Both the position numbers and the translations under genes were made by a program. A stretch of DNA of 64,000 nucleotides from Hyphomonas polymorpha PS728 (lineage in GTDB: Bacteria; Pseudomonadota; Alphaproteobacteria; Caulobacterales; Hyphomonadaceae): positions 211,241 to 275,240 of the forward strand of contig NZ_ARYM01000002.1 of the NCBI RefSeq assembly GCF_000685315.1, written 5' to 3'. The notes under the pieces are model-generated. The model was not told the DNA's origin, did not search any database, and saw only the letters and a program-made list of their open reading frames with translations. This document shows positions 1 through 8,004 of this stretch, one piece after another (position 1 is the stretch's first letter; each line of letters starts with the position of its first letter).

Positions 1-1494
1 TATCAGGGGCCGGGCGCCCTCTTCCTCAGTGAAGGGGCGGCAGATCTGGTCGGCATCGCCAGTTCAGGCCGCGTGGCGCTCGAGGAACTGCTCGACCGCG
101 TGCCGGTGGAAAGCCGCAGCTATGTGAAGGAGGGCTTCTCCAAGGCTCGCAGCATCGGCTGGGTACATCTCACTTTCATTGCCCAGACCAGCCCGCTGCG
201 CTGGATCGAAATGCGCGGCAGCGTCTCCACCGATCCTGTCACCGGCACGACTGTTTTCGGCGGCATCATGATGGACGCGACCGAGCGCAAGCAGGCCGAA
301 GACCGGGTGAAGACGGCAGAGCGCCGTCTGCGCAACGCCATTGAAGGCTTCAACGGCCCCTTTGCTCTCTGGGATACGCGCAAGCGCCTGCTCTACTGGA
401 ACCGTGCCTTCGCGCTGGATTTCGGGCTGCAGGATACGCTGCGGCCGGGCATGAGCCATGACACGGTGGTGATCGCGCGGGCAGGGGCGGTGGCCAATGA
501 ACGCCGGTCCGAGGAAGACATGCGCACGACGATGCTCGCCCTGCGCAATGGCCGCTGGCTGAAGATGGTAGAGCGCGCCACGCCGGATGGCGGGCTGATC
601 ACGGTCGGCATCGATGTGACCGAGAATGTCCGCAATGAGGACGAGTTGAAGAAGCAGAAGGAAAAGCTGCGCCGCGCCGCGCTGGACCTTGAGCGTTCCG
701 AAGGCCGCTCCAATGAACTCACCCGGAAATATTCCGAAGAAAAGGAAAAGGCCGAGCGCGCCGCGCTCGCCAAATCCGCCTTCCTGGCCAATATGAGTCA
801 TGAGCTGCGCACGCCGCTGAATGCCGTGATCGGCTTTTCGGAAATCATGACGAACGAGCTTGCCGGCCCGCTGGGCGATCCGTCGTACAAGGAATATGCC
901 AAGGATATTCTCATGTCCGGCCAGCACCTGCTCGACATGATCAACGACATCCTCGATATGGCCAAGATCGAAGCGGGCAAGATGACCATCAGCCCACAGC
1001 CGATTGATCCGATCGATCCGGTGGACGCCGCCATGCGCATGATCCGCCGCAAGGCCGAGGAAAAGGCGATCCATCTTGTGCTCGAGGCCGAAGACAACCT
1101 GCCTGATATCGACGCCGATCACCGCGCCATCCGGCAGATGATGCTGAACCTGCTTTCCAACGCGGTCAAATTCACTGACAATGCCGGCACCATCACCGTA
1201 CGCGTCGAGCAGCGGGGCACCGATATCTATTTCGGCGTCACCGATACCGGGATCGGTATTCCGCCCGAAGACCTGCCGCGCCTGGCCCAGCCTTTCGAGC
1301 AGGTGGCCAAGACCAAGGACCGCAACCATGAGGGCACGGGCCTCGGCCTCGCCCTCACCAAATCCTTTGCCGAGATGCATGGGGGGCGGATGCTGCTGTC
1401 TTCCATCTATGGTGAGGGAACAACGGTCGCCTTTGTGTTGCCGATCGGCGGGCCGTCAGCGCTCCGCTTCGATATCCAGCGGGATGTGGCCTGA
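1..1494 (+). CDS. PAS-domain sensor histidine kinase, PleC-like (5' end missing)
   Basis: The frame is open from base 1, so the N-terminus lies outside the window; the GTG at 73 is only an internal codon. Visible in order are the end of one PAS/PAC unit (MMDATERKQAEDR), a second PAS-like unit (GPFALWDTRKRLLYWNRAF), a charged coiled linker, the HisKA dimerisation box with the phospho-accepting His in MSHELRTPLN (bases 799-801), and a HATPase_c domain with the N box (NLLSNAVKFTD), G1 (DTGIGIPP) and G2 (GTGLGLAL). No receiver domain follows, so phosphate must pass to a separate protein. The linker and H-box wording resemble the PleC/DivJ cell-cycle kinases of Caulobacterales; the PleC label is from recall. 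It ends 3 bases from the convergent phosphatase gene. Confidence 0.93.
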   Translation, partial: YQGPGALFLSEGAADLVGIASSGRVALEELLDRVPVESRSYVKEGFSKARSIGWVHLTFIAQTSPLRWIEMRGSVSTDPVTGTTVFGGIMMDATERKQAEDRVKTAERRLRNAIEGFNGPFALWDTRKRLLYWNRAFALDFGLQDTLRPGMSHDTVVIARAGAVANERRSEEDMRTTMLALRNGRWLKMVERATPDGGLITVGIDVTENVRNEDELKKQKEKLRRAALDLERSEGRSNELTRKYSEEKEKAERAALAKSAFLANMSHELRTPLNAVIGFSEIMTNELAGPLGDPSYKEYAKDILMSGQHLLDMINDILDMAKIEAGKMTISPQPIDPIDPVDAAMRMIRRKAEEKAIHLVLEAEDNLPDIDADHRAIRQMMLNLLSNAVKFTDNAGTITVRVEQRGTDIYFGVTDTGIGIPPEDLPRLAQPFEQVAKTKDRNHEGTGLGLALTKSFAEMHGGRMLLSSIYGEGTTVAFVLPIGGPSALRFDIQRDVA

Positions 1495-1497
1495 GGA

Positions 1498-2097
1498 TCA
1501 GGGGCGCTGGTTCCAGCTGAGCAGCTCGCTGCGGGCCGGTGTTACGATCAGTTCGCCCCAGGCCCCGGTCTTGAGTTTCCGGTCAAGCCCGGCGGGCATT
1601 TCGTCCACCACATCGGGCAGGAAGCGAGCGATGCCGTTGGAGGTAACGATCAATGCGTTGGCGTCTTCCGGCAACTTTGCCGCCCGCGCGAGCAGGGCAC
1701 GCCAGCCGACGCGGAGGACGCCGGGGTCAACCTTCCAGCCCGGCGGGGGCGTGCCGTCGCGGTCCCAGGCTTCCAGCGCCGGGCCAAGCCGCGCAGCAAC
1801 CACGTCTTCCGGCTGGTTTTCATCCGGGCCATAGTCGATTTCGGTCAGGAACGGCGCGATCAGCAGGGCCGGGCTGTCGCTCCGCTGGCTGAGGATCGCG
1901 CGGGCTGTCTGCCGGGTGCGCACCAGCGTGGAACACAGGGCAGCGGTGAAGCGCGTCCCGGCAAAGTGCGCCGCCAGATGGCGGGCCTGCTCGCGGCCAG
2001 AGACGGAGAGCGGCAGGTCCGTGCGCGCGCCGACACGGGTGACGGTATCGCCCTTGTCGAAGGTGTTGCCATGGCGGACGATAAACAGGCGGGCCAT
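1498..2097 (-). CDS. Histidine phosphatase family protein (phosphoglycerate mutase-like)
   Basis: A 199-residue protein opening with the RHG catalytic motif of the histidine phosphatase superfamily (FIVRHGNTF, His at about residue 8) and continuing with the typical LSVSGREQARHLA segment and a second Arg-rich stretch (CSTLVRTRQTA). The family forms a phospho-His intermediate and dephosphorylates sugar phosphates or proteins; the substrate cannot be read from sequence. It begins only 3 bases after kdsB ends, so the two are almost certainly co-transcribed, which makes a sugar-phosphate role plausible but unproven. Confidence 0.85.
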   Translation of the reverse strand: MARLFIVRHGNTFDKGDTVTRVGARTDLPLSVSGREQARHLAAHFAGTRFTAALCSTLVRTRQTARAILSQRSDSPALLIAPFLTEIDYGPDENQPEDVVAARLGPALEAWDRDGTPPPGWKVDPGVLRVGWRALLARAAKLPEDANALIVTSNGIARFLPDVVDEMPAGLDRKLKTGAWGELIVTPARSELLSWNQRP

Positions 2098-2100
2098 GGC

Positions 2101-2913
2101 TCAGGCTGCGTCCGGTTCGCCCAGTTCGGCCACGAGCCGCTCGGCAAGGGCAATATCCTCGGCCGTATCAATGCCGGGAATGGCGATCCGGCCGGGCTTT
2201 ACCTCGACGGCCTGAACCGTGAACCCGTTCTCGATCAGGCGCAGCTGTTCCAGCCCTTCCAGCCGCTCATAATAGCTTTCAGGCAGGGCGCAGTAGCGCC
2301 GCAGCGTATCGAGACGGAAGCCGTAAAGGCCGACATGCTGGCAGACCGGCGAGAGATCGTTCAGCTTGCGGAGCTCAGGTTCCTTGCGGATGGCAGGCAG
2401 GATATTCTTGGAAAACCAGATCGCCTGGCCCTTGGGGTTTCTTACCAGCGTCGTACCGGAGAAGGCCGTTTCGGCCTTGTGGGCGCGCAGCTGGTCGAGC
2501 GCGGCCCAGCTCAGCTGGATATAGGGCGTGGCCGCGTCGGCGCCGGATTTCTCAAGCGCTTTGACGACAGCCACAACATGGGCCACGGGCGTGAAAGGCG
2601 CATCGCCCTGCAGGTTCACCACGAAGTCCGGGCTCATGCCAAGACCATCAACCGCGGCGAGAGCCCGGTCAGACCCCGAGGGCAGGGCCGGGTCGGTCAT
2701 CACGACACTGATGTTATTGTCGCGGCAGTATTCGAGGATACGCGTGTCATCGGTGGCGACCACGCATTCGGTGCCCTTGCCGAGCTGGGCCGCAGCGCGC
2801 CGGGCAAGATCAGCCACGCGGCTTACCATCGTCTTGCCGGCGATCTTGGCCAGCGGTTTGCCCGGCAGCCGGGTGGAGCCATAGCGGGCGGGAACAACGA
2901 TCAGGGTCTGCAT
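2101..2913 (-). CDS. kdsB: 3-deoxy-manno-octulosonate cytidylyltransferase (CMP-Kdo synthetase)
   Basis: A 270-residue cytoplasmic enzyme that activates Kdo with CTP to CMP-Kdo for the LPS inner core. The N-terminal nucleotide-binding signature VVPARYGSTRLPGKPL is present, followed by VVATDD and FVVNLQGDAPF, the CTP/Mg site of this family. Length matches the family (about 250 residues). It sits between a small lipoprotein gene (15-base gap upstream) and a histidine phosphatase (3-base gap downstream) in a leftward operon. The closely related CMP-NeuAc synthetases are less likely given the Kdo-type signature. Confidence 0.9.
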   Translation of the reverse strand: MQTLIVVPARYGSTRLPGKPLAKIAGKTMVSRVADLARRAAAQLGKGTECVVATDDTRILEYCRDNNISVVMTDPALPSGSDRALAAVDGLGMSPDFVVNLQGDAPFTPVAHVVAVVKALEKSGADAATPYIQLSWAALDQLRAHKAETAFSGTTLVRNPKGQAIWFSKNILPAIRKEPELRKLNDLSPVCQHVGLYGFRLDTLRRYCALPESYYERLEGLEQLRLIENGFTVQAVEVKPGRIAIPGIDTAEDIALAERLVAELGEPDAA

Positions 2914-2928
2914 GTCCGTATTCCCCGA

Positions 2929-3375
2929 TCAGAGGCGGGGGGAGGATTGCAGCTGCCCGTCATTCTGCATGACCTGGACAAGCGCCAGGATCGGGCCGAC
3001 CCATTGCAGCGAGGCTTCCGGCACGCCTTCATTGCGCAGGAACTGGGTGAAGGCCGGCACAAAATTCTCATGCCGCCCGCATTGCGCTATGGCTGAATTC
3101 AGTTCCGGCACCACAACGGTTTCAAAGCTGCGGGCAAAGCGCTGGATGTCTTCGGCCTTGGCCGCGAGGATCACGCTCTGCACCGGATCAACCCGGCCAT
3201 CTTCGCGCGTCAGCCGGCGCAGATCATTGACGAGGCCGCGATTCTCCATGGCGAATTTGCCGAGGATACGGTCAGTGCGGTACTGCACCCATTCGGTGGT
3301 GCAGGGCTCGGGCTGGGTAGCGCAGGCGCCGAGTGAGGCAAGCGCCATGGCGGCCAGGGCAAAGCGGATCATCAT
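2929..3375 (-). CDS. Small predicted lipoprotein of unknown function
   Basis: The frame is open to 3450, but I place the start at the ATG at 3375, which has a GGAGG ribosome site 9 bases upstream and gives a clean lipoprotein signal: hydrophobic core then lipobox LGAC (Cys near residue 17). The mature part, about 130 residues, is soluble and helical, with no motif I recognise. It lies between blaR1-like and kdsB genes in the same direction and is probably the third gene of the blaI-led transcript. It might be a target or accessory of the M56 sensor, but nothing in the sequence proves it. Confidence 0.75.
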   Translation of the reverse strand: MMIRFALAAMALASLGACATQPEPCTTEWVQYRTDRILGKFAMENRGLVNDLRRLTREDGRVDPVQSVILAAKAEDIQRFARSFETVVVPELNSAIAQCGRHENFVPAFTQFLRNEGVPEASLQWVGPILALVQVMQNDGQLQSSPRL

Positions 3376-3446
3376 GCAGGAGGGCCTCCGGGCGGTGAGC
3401 TTTTGCTCGACCCTAGCCGCAACTGCCGGGCGCGGGAAGCGCTGGT

Positions 3447-5585
3447 TCAAGCCGCGCCGCAGCTCTCCTCATTAAGGCGCAAGGCCGGGGAGAAGGGGAA
3501 GAGGCTCGTATGCTTCTCCTCACCCAGCAGATCCGCAGGAATTTCAGCAGGGGCCGGGGGCGCGGGTACGGCCTGCTTTTTGTCGCTGCTGGTTTTGGTG
3601 GAGAAGGTGAAGGTATGCTTGTTGCTGGCGGACGATTGCTGGCGGAATTTGGCTTTCTCCTGCTCGCTGAGGCCATCATTCGAATTGATGAACCCGATCG
3701 TCTTTTCCGTGCGCAGCACGTCCTTGCCTCCGGCAGCGCAGGCAATCTTCACGCTGTAGCCATCATCGGTCTTGCGCTCGACGATCCGGGTTTCACCTTC
3801 GGCCAGGTTGAGGGCGACGCACTCCTGGACCAGATCGGGGATCACCGAGGTGCGCGCTTCGACCCGGGCTTCGAAGTCCTTGCCGTAATAGCGCTCGACT
3901 TCGGCTTCGATGCGGGCCGCTTCAGCCTCGATCCGCGCGGCATTGGCTTCTATTTGGCGCTCAAGTGCCTCGGCGCGAACCTCGTTGGCCTTGTCCATAC
4001 GGGCTTCAAGCCGGGCAGAGCGGGCTTCGATCTGAGCTTCCATCTCTGCGGCGCGCGCTTCGATCTGGGCAGCTTTAGCTTCCATGCGAGCTTCAAACTC
4101 CTCGGCCCAGGCATCGATTTCATCTTCGGACATGCCGGCGAAGTTCATCGAAATGCCTTCAAAGGCCGCTTGGGTGCCGAGGCTTGCGCCCATCATTGCG
4201 AGCTCGGTGCTGAGACGGGTGATCTCCAGGAAGTCCGGGTCCTTGCTCATGTCGGCGACGGCGCCGAGCACTTCCGGACCGGTGAGCTCGGCCACATCTC
4301 GTGCGATGCTGGCCGACAGGTCCTTGACCTCCGGCGGCACCGGCGGTTTGGGCAGGATGCCCTGCACCGGGTCGGTCAGGAGGACCACCTGGCGGTTGTC
4401 GATCTTTTCGCCGTCGAGCCAGAGCGTGCCATTCTGGATTTTGAGATCCTTGCGGTGGTTTTCTCCAGCTGCGGCCACGGAAGCCGTGCCTACCAGCGCC
4501 GTGGTGCCGAGGAGAACGGCGGCGCCAAATCCGATCCAGCGGCGGCGCGAGTCAGGGGCGGGATAGGACATCAGCTTCAGCCTTTCCTTGAGGGCGTGGG
4601 TGAGGGGCAGGCTGGTGGTCAGCGCAATGCGGGCTGGCATCTGCATCCGCACGGCTTTCACCAGCGTCGAGCCATAGGCATGGGGGCTGGCATGGCCGCG
4701 GCGCAGCACATCGGCGTCACAAGCCGCTTCCTGATCGGTGCGGAATGCCTGGCGGGCGATATAGGCCAGCGGGTTGAACCACATCAGGGCAAGGAAGATT
4801 TCGGATGCCTGCAGGGCCCAGAGGTCGCCGCGTTTCACATGGGTCAACTCATGCGCAATGGCGGCGCGGGCTTCGGTGCGGGAATAGTCTTCGGCAAACC
4901 AGGCGGGCAGGACCACAGCGGGGCGGAAGAGGCCGGTGACGAAGGGGCCGCTGGAGATCAGGCTGGTGACGATCCGCGGCAGCCGCTTGAGGCCAGCTTC
5001 TCGCGCCACTTCGATCGAGAGCGCTTCCAGGTGACCGGTCACCGGCTGGCCTTCGCGCTCTACCACAGCCATGAACTGCATGTGGGTGTAGAGGCTGCGG
5101 GCGAGCACATAGGCAACCCCGGCGAGCCAGACGGCAAGGACCGTCATGCCGGCATAGGCCAGAAGGTCTGGTGTTTCGAGGAGGCCCTGCAAGGGGGCGG
5201 GCGCGGCCAGGTTGACCGGTGCCTCGGTGATGACTGGTTGGGCAGCCGGGAGAATTTCGGCCGGGATGGCCGGCGCGGCGCTGCTGGCCATGGCCGAGGC
5301 GGCGGTTACCGTTTCATGCGCGGTGCTGGTGCTGGCGGTGACGGCGCCGCCATCGCTGGTCGCGGGAAGGCGGAACCAGCTGAAAAGGGAGGCCTGCACG
5401 TCATGCGGCAACGGCGGCAGGACCAGCCGGGCCACCGGCAGCAGCCAGAGGGCGTAGGCTATGCCGGCGCCGAAATGCCGGGCTACCGGCTTGCGGACCA
5501 CAAGCACCAGGATGATCAGGAGCGTAACGGCCAGAGCCGCTTCAAGCGCATGAGCCAGATAGGTATCGGGAAGCTGGATAATCAT
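3447..5585 (-). CDS. M56-family (BlaR1/MecR1-like) membrane metalloprotease
   Basis: A 712-residue protein. Transmembrane segments lie near residues 12-32, 40-57 and 143-163, with another near 355-375. The zinc protease motif HELTH is at about 245-249, with a likely third ligand in DQEAACD (Glu near 286). Family members sense an external signal and cleave their partner repressor. The C-terminal region is not a penicillin-binding domain: after the last membrane segment comes a long Ala/Glu/Arg coiled coil (about 475-565, repeated IEARAAE-type units) and a Cys-containing tail. Its start overlaps the stop of the BlaI-type gene by 4 bases (ATGA), so translation is coupled. The inducing signal is unknown; beta-lactam sensing cannot be assumed. 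Confidence 0.88.
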   Translation of the reverse strand: MIIQLPDTYLAHALEAALAVTLLIILVLVVRKPVARHFGAGIAYALWLLPVARLVLPPLPHDVQASLFSWFRLPATSDGGAVTASTSTAHETVTAASAMASSAAPAIPAEILPAAQPVITEAPVNLAAPAPLQGLLETPDLLAYAGMTVLAVWLAGVAYVLARSLYTHMQFMAVVEREGQPVTGHLEALSIEVAREAGLKRLPRIVTSLISSGPFVTGLFRPAVVLPAWFAEDYSRTEARAAIAHELTHVKRGDLWALQASEIFLALMWFNPLAYIARQAFRTDQEAACDADVLRRGHASPHAYGSTLVKAVRMQMPARIALTTSLPLTHALKERLKLMSYPAPDSRRRWIGFGAAVLLGTTALVGTASVAAAGENHRKDLKIQNGTLWLDGEKIDNRQVVLLTDPVQGILPKPPVPPEVKDLSASIARDVAELTGPEVLGAVADMSKDPDFLEITRLSTELAMMGASLGTQAAFEGISMNFAGMSEDEIDAWAEEFEARMEAKAAQIEARAAEMEAQIEARSARLEARMDKANEVRAEALERQIEANAARIEAEAARIEAEVERYYGKDFEARVEARTSVIPDLVQECVALNLAEGETRIVERKTDDGYSVKIACAAGGKDVLRTEKTIGFINSNDGLSEQEKAKFRQQSSASNKHTFTFSTKTSSDKKQAVPAPPAPAEIPADLLGEEKHTSLFPFSPALRLNEESCGAA

Positions 5586-5947
5586 TTCTTCAGCTCCCCC
5601 AGAAGCTTTTCGAGTTCGGCGATATCATCATGAGTAAGGCCGCGCGTGTCGGCGAGATGGGCGACCAGCGGAGCGGCGCGGCCGGAGAACACCCGGTCCA
5701 CGAACTGGCCGGCCGCCTTGGCCTTGTATTCAGCCTCGTCGATGGCGGGGAAATAGAGATAGCGGCGGCCATCCTCACGGGTGGTGAGGGCGCCTTTCTC
5801 GACCAGGCGGGCGAGGAAGGTTTTAACCGTGCGGACATTCCAGTCTTTCCCGTCGCCCAGCTTCTCATGGACATCGGACGCGGCGAGACCGGGTTCCTCC
5901 CAGAGGACCCCCATGACTTCAAGTTCGGCGGCTGAGATCTGCATCAT
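5582..5947 (-). CDS. BlaI/MecI/CopY-family transcriptional repressor
   Basis: The open frame runs up to 6607, but the family-like protein begins at the double ATG at 5947/5944 (MMQISAAELEVMGVLW), giving about 121 residues, the normal BlaI length. The winged helix is visible in the N-terminal half (NVRTVKTFLARLVEKGAL, then DGRRYLYFPAI as the wing), followed by the dimerisation helices ending in LEKLLGELKK. Two dyad sequences lie 18-58 bases upstream of the start and are the likely autoregulatory operators. Overlap with the M56 protease gene shows a classic repressor/protease pair in which proteolysis of the repressor relieves repression. Confidence 0.9.
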   Translation of the reverse strand: MMQISAAELEVMGVLWEEPGLAASDVHEKLGDGKDWNVRTVKTFLARLVEKGALTTREDGRRYLYFPAIDEAEYKAKAAGQFVDRVFSGRAAPLVAHLADTRGLTHDDIAELEKLLGELKK

Positions 5948-5964
5948 GGTAGGAAACCCCTGTC

Positions 5965-5980
5965 GACTACACACGTGGTC
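5965..5980. promoter_or_regulatory. Putative BlaI-type operator, proximal dyad
   Basis: GACTAC-ACAC-GTGGTC, an imperfect inverted repeat (GACYAC / GTGGTC) 18 bases before the repressor start. A nearly identical copy lies 25 bases further upstream. Confidence 0.6.
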
Positions 5981-5989
5981 AATACGATT

Positions 5990-6005
5990 GACTACAAGCG
6001 TGGTC
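5990..6005. promoter_or_regulatory. Putative BlaI-type operator, distal dyad
   Basis: GACTAC-AAGC-GTGGTC; with flanking bases it extends to TTGACTAC...GTGGTCAA (5988-6007). The TTGAC half may overlap a promoter -35 element. Together with the proximal copy it forms a tandem site with 25-bp spacing, about 2.4 helical turns. Confidence 0.6.
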
Positions 6006-6146
6006 AATAGGGGGAATATGAAATCGGCGTAAGCTGCTTCCTGTCTGGGCGGCGCGGCTTCCCGTCCCTTCATTTCCGGGAAACGCTCTTGTAGAGTTTC
6101 TCCAGTCCGGTGTGTGCTGCTGGCGAGTCGTGTGGAGTAGAGTAAC
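6006..6146. other. Intergenic stretch between operator pair and the next rightward ORF
   Basis: Nothing recognised apart from the divergent promoter region expected between the leftward repressor operon and the rightward hydrolase. No RNA gene or terminator-like hairpin with a T-run was seen. Confidence 0.4.
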
Positions 6147-6308
6147 GTGAAGAAACCCGGCCAGGTGGTTGCGTCCTCCGCAGATATGCGGAAAGTCTGC
6201 AGGGGAGTGGCCGCAGGACACGGTCCATCGGTAAAGAGAGAAGAGAACCGGGAGGCGCGGGTGCTGGAGAATTTTGAAGCGGCGGCGCGCGGCGGAGATC
6301 GCAGCTGA
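6147..6308 (+). CDS. Possible small ORF (53 codons) coupled to the alpha/beta hydrolase
   Basis: A GTG at 6147 is preceded by GGAG about 9 bases upstream. The frame (KKPGQVVASSADMRK ... LENFEAAARGGDRS) stops with a TGA that overlaps the ATG of the hydrolase (TGATG at 6306-6310). The product is short, basic-then-acidic, without membrane segment or known motif. Such overlap is typical of translational coupling, which is the main support; it could equally be a chance open frame in a leader. Confidence 0.3.
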   Translation: MKKPGQVVASSADMRKVCRGVAAGHGPSVKREENREARVLENFEAAARGGDRS

Positions 6309-7285
6309 TGCGCCGGTTCCGCGAAGAGATGAAATCCGGCGGCGAGATGACCGGGATCGAGTTTGGCGATCCGATCAAGCCGTTTGCCGCCATCTGGATC
6401 CATGCGACCGGCTTCAACGCGATGACCTATCAGTCCCTTCTGGCGCCACTTGGCCTGCGCGCCCGGATCGGCGCGCTGGACATGCGCGGCCATGGCCGCA
6501 CGACCATTCCGACCAAGGGCGGCCTGACGAGCTGGAACCGTTACCGCGATGACGTGATCGAGTTCCTGGAGAAGGAAGCGCCCCAGGGCGTAGTGCTGGG
6601 CGGGCATTCGATGGGCGGATGCGTGGCCCTGCTGGTGGCGGGCAAGCGGCCGGACCTGGTGAAAGGCCTCGTGCTGGCAGACCCGGTGATCCTTTCACGG
6701 AAGACCTATTTCTGGAACCATGTGTTTCCTCCCTTCAACTGGCTGTTTGCGCGCAACAAGATGGCCTCGCGCGCGAAGAAGCGCCGGGGCGAGTTCGGAT
6801 CCTTCCCCGAGGCGCTGAAGTCTTACACCGGACGGGGCGCGTTCCAGTCATGGCGCGAACCTTTCCTGGCGGACTATCTGCTCGACGGGATCGACCGCGT
6901 GGACACCGGCCCGCAGGACGCTGATACCCAGCGCTGGGCGCTGACCTGCACGCCGAAATGGGAAGCCAGGACTTTTGGCGCGCAACGCCATGCGCCGTGG
7001 GCCGCGCTGAAGAAGGTGCGCAAGAACAAGATTCCCATCGTCATCATGCGGCCGACAAGGGATTCGGTGATTTCCGACAAGGTGCGTGCCCAGATCATCC
7101 AGCAGAACCCATCGCTGATGATGCGGGCGGTGCGCGGCACATCCCATTTCCTGCCGATGGAAGCGCCGTATGAAGTGCGCGACCAGCTGTCGGCCTTCAT
7201 CGCCCGCCTGGTGGAGCGGCTGACCTTGGAGGAAGATGCGCCCGTGGCGCGCGGCCTGCGCCAGAGACGGCGCCGGGCAGGGTAG
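6308..7285 (+). CDS. Alpha/beta hydrolase
   Basis: A 325-residue alpha/beta-fold hydrolase without signal peptide, so probably cytoplasmic. The oxyanion region HATGFNAMTYQ (about 32-42) precedes the nucleophile elbow GHSMGG (Ser near residue 101). An acidic residue in MRPTRDS and a His in GTSHFLPME near the C-terminus complete a plausible Ser-Asp-His triad. Substrate unknown; the fold serves esterases, lactonases and C-C hydrolases. The start at 6308 overlaps the stop of a small upstream ORF; an alternative ATG is at 6329. Confidence 0.85.
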   Translation: MRRFREEMKSGGEMTGIEFGDPIKPFAAIWIHATGFNAMTYQSLLAPLGLRARIGALDMRGHGRTTIPTKGGLTSWNRYRDDVIEFLEKEAPQGVVLGGHSMGGCVALLVAGKRPDLVKGLVLADPVILSRKTYFWNHVFPPFNWLFARNKMASRAKKRRGEFGSFPEALKSYTGRGAFQSWREPFLADYLLDGIDRVDTGPQDADTQRWALTCTPKWEARTFGAQRHAPWAALKKVRKNKIPIVIMRPTRDSVISDKVRAQIIQQNPSLMMRAVRGTSHFLPMEAPYEVRDQLSAFIARLVERLTLEEDAPVARGLRQRRRRAG

Positions 7286-7450
7286 GCGGGCTTTTTCCGG
7301 CACACAGGGCCGGAGCGCGGTCCTTTGGGGCGGCCGGTTTTGCGTGACGCCGTTCTTCCGGCCGAGGGGCGCGAGCCCATCTGGTGACCGAGATCAGCAG
7401 GGTACGGAGTTCGATGTCCTGACATTGCGCGTTTGCTGCAGGTTTGGGCG
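7286..7450. other. Convergent intergenic region
   Basis: Lies between the hydrolase (+) and the MarR gene (-). It contains a weak long-range inverted repeat (CGGCCGG near 7331 with CCGGCCG near 7359) but no T-run typical of an intrinsic terminator. Confidence 0.3.
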
Positions 7451-7909
7451 TCACCAGAGGTCGCGGTCGGGGGAGGCGGTTTGGGCGAGTTTGATCATCA
7501 GGCGGGTGAGTTCGGCCTGTTCGGCCTCTGACAGCGCGGCGACGAGGCGGGCCTCTTCGGCTTTGGCGAGGGGAACGATCAGCTTGTAGACCTCGGCGCC
7601 GGCGGGGGTGAGGTAGAGGTTAGCGCGGCGGGCGTCATCTTCGGAGGGGCGGCGTTCGAGATACCCCATCTCGATCAGGCCGGCGACGGCGCGGCTGACG
7701 GCGACCTTGTCCATCTGGGTACGCTGGCCGATCTCGGTGGCGGAGATGCCGGGCGTGTCGGCGGTGACCGCCATGACGCGCCATTGCCAGATGGAGAGGC
7801 CGAACTCGCGGTCGTAAAGCTCCGCGATCCGCTGGGAGATGGCGTTGGAGAGCACCGACAGCCGGAAGGGCAGGAAGGTGGACAGGCGGAGCGGGGGAAC
7901 TTCGGACAT
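7451..7909 (-). CDS. MarR-family transcriptional regulator, probable regulator of hpd
   Basis: A winged-helix protein of 152 residues from the ATG at 7909, chosen because AGGG lies 8 bases upstream; a longer form would start at 7933. The DNA-binding helix is in IGQRTQMDKVAVSRAVAGLIEMGYLERRPSEDD, with the wing DARRANLYLTPAG following, both typical of MarR. It is divergent from the 4-hydroxyphenylpyruvate dioxygenase gene across a short gap holding an 18-bp palindrome, so it probably represses itself and the tyrosine catabolism genes until a pathway intermediate binds. The ligand is inferred only from context. Confidence 0.87.
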   Translation of the reverse strand: MSEVPPLRLSTFLPFRLSVLSNAISQRIAELYDREFGLSIWQWRVMAVTADTPGISATEIGQRTQMDKVAVSRAVAGLIEMGYLERRPSEDDARRANLYLTPAGAEVYKLIVPLAKAEEARLVAALSEAEQAELTRLMIKLAQTASPDRDLW

Positions 7910-7952
7910 CGGAAACCCTGTTTGATCCATCACTTGCGGCGCGCGGCGATAT

Positions 7953-7970
7953 TAGTTACATATGAAACTA
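7953..7970. promoter_or_regulatory. Palindromic operator for the MarR regulator / hpd promoter
   Basis: TAGTTACATATGAAACTA is an 18-bp near-perfect palindrome (only the A/A pair at 7958 and 7965 is mismatched), with the CATATG centre between the divergent MarR and hpd genes. AT-rich bases on either side suggest overlap with the hpd promoter. Size and symmetry fit a MarR dimer site. Confidence 0.65.
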
Positions 7971-8004
7971 TATATTCCACACACGCAATATGGAGCCTTT
8001 TGCC

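Noticed and set aside
64..1380. Long reverse-strand open frame opposite the histidine kinase
   Set aside because: It mirrors a gene with full kinase motifs; its His/Gly/Arg-rich product has no recognisable domain. Same reasoning for long shadow frames opposite the receptor, rpoB, rpoC and fusA.
3447..5585. Beta-lactam resistance regulator
   Set aside because: The BlaR1-like protein has no penicillin-binding sensor domain and there is no beta-lactamase gene beside it.
5948..6607. N-terminal extension of the BlaI-type repressor to 341 residues
   Set aside because: The extension runs through the operator region and has no family similarity; a double ATG gives the standard BlaI length.
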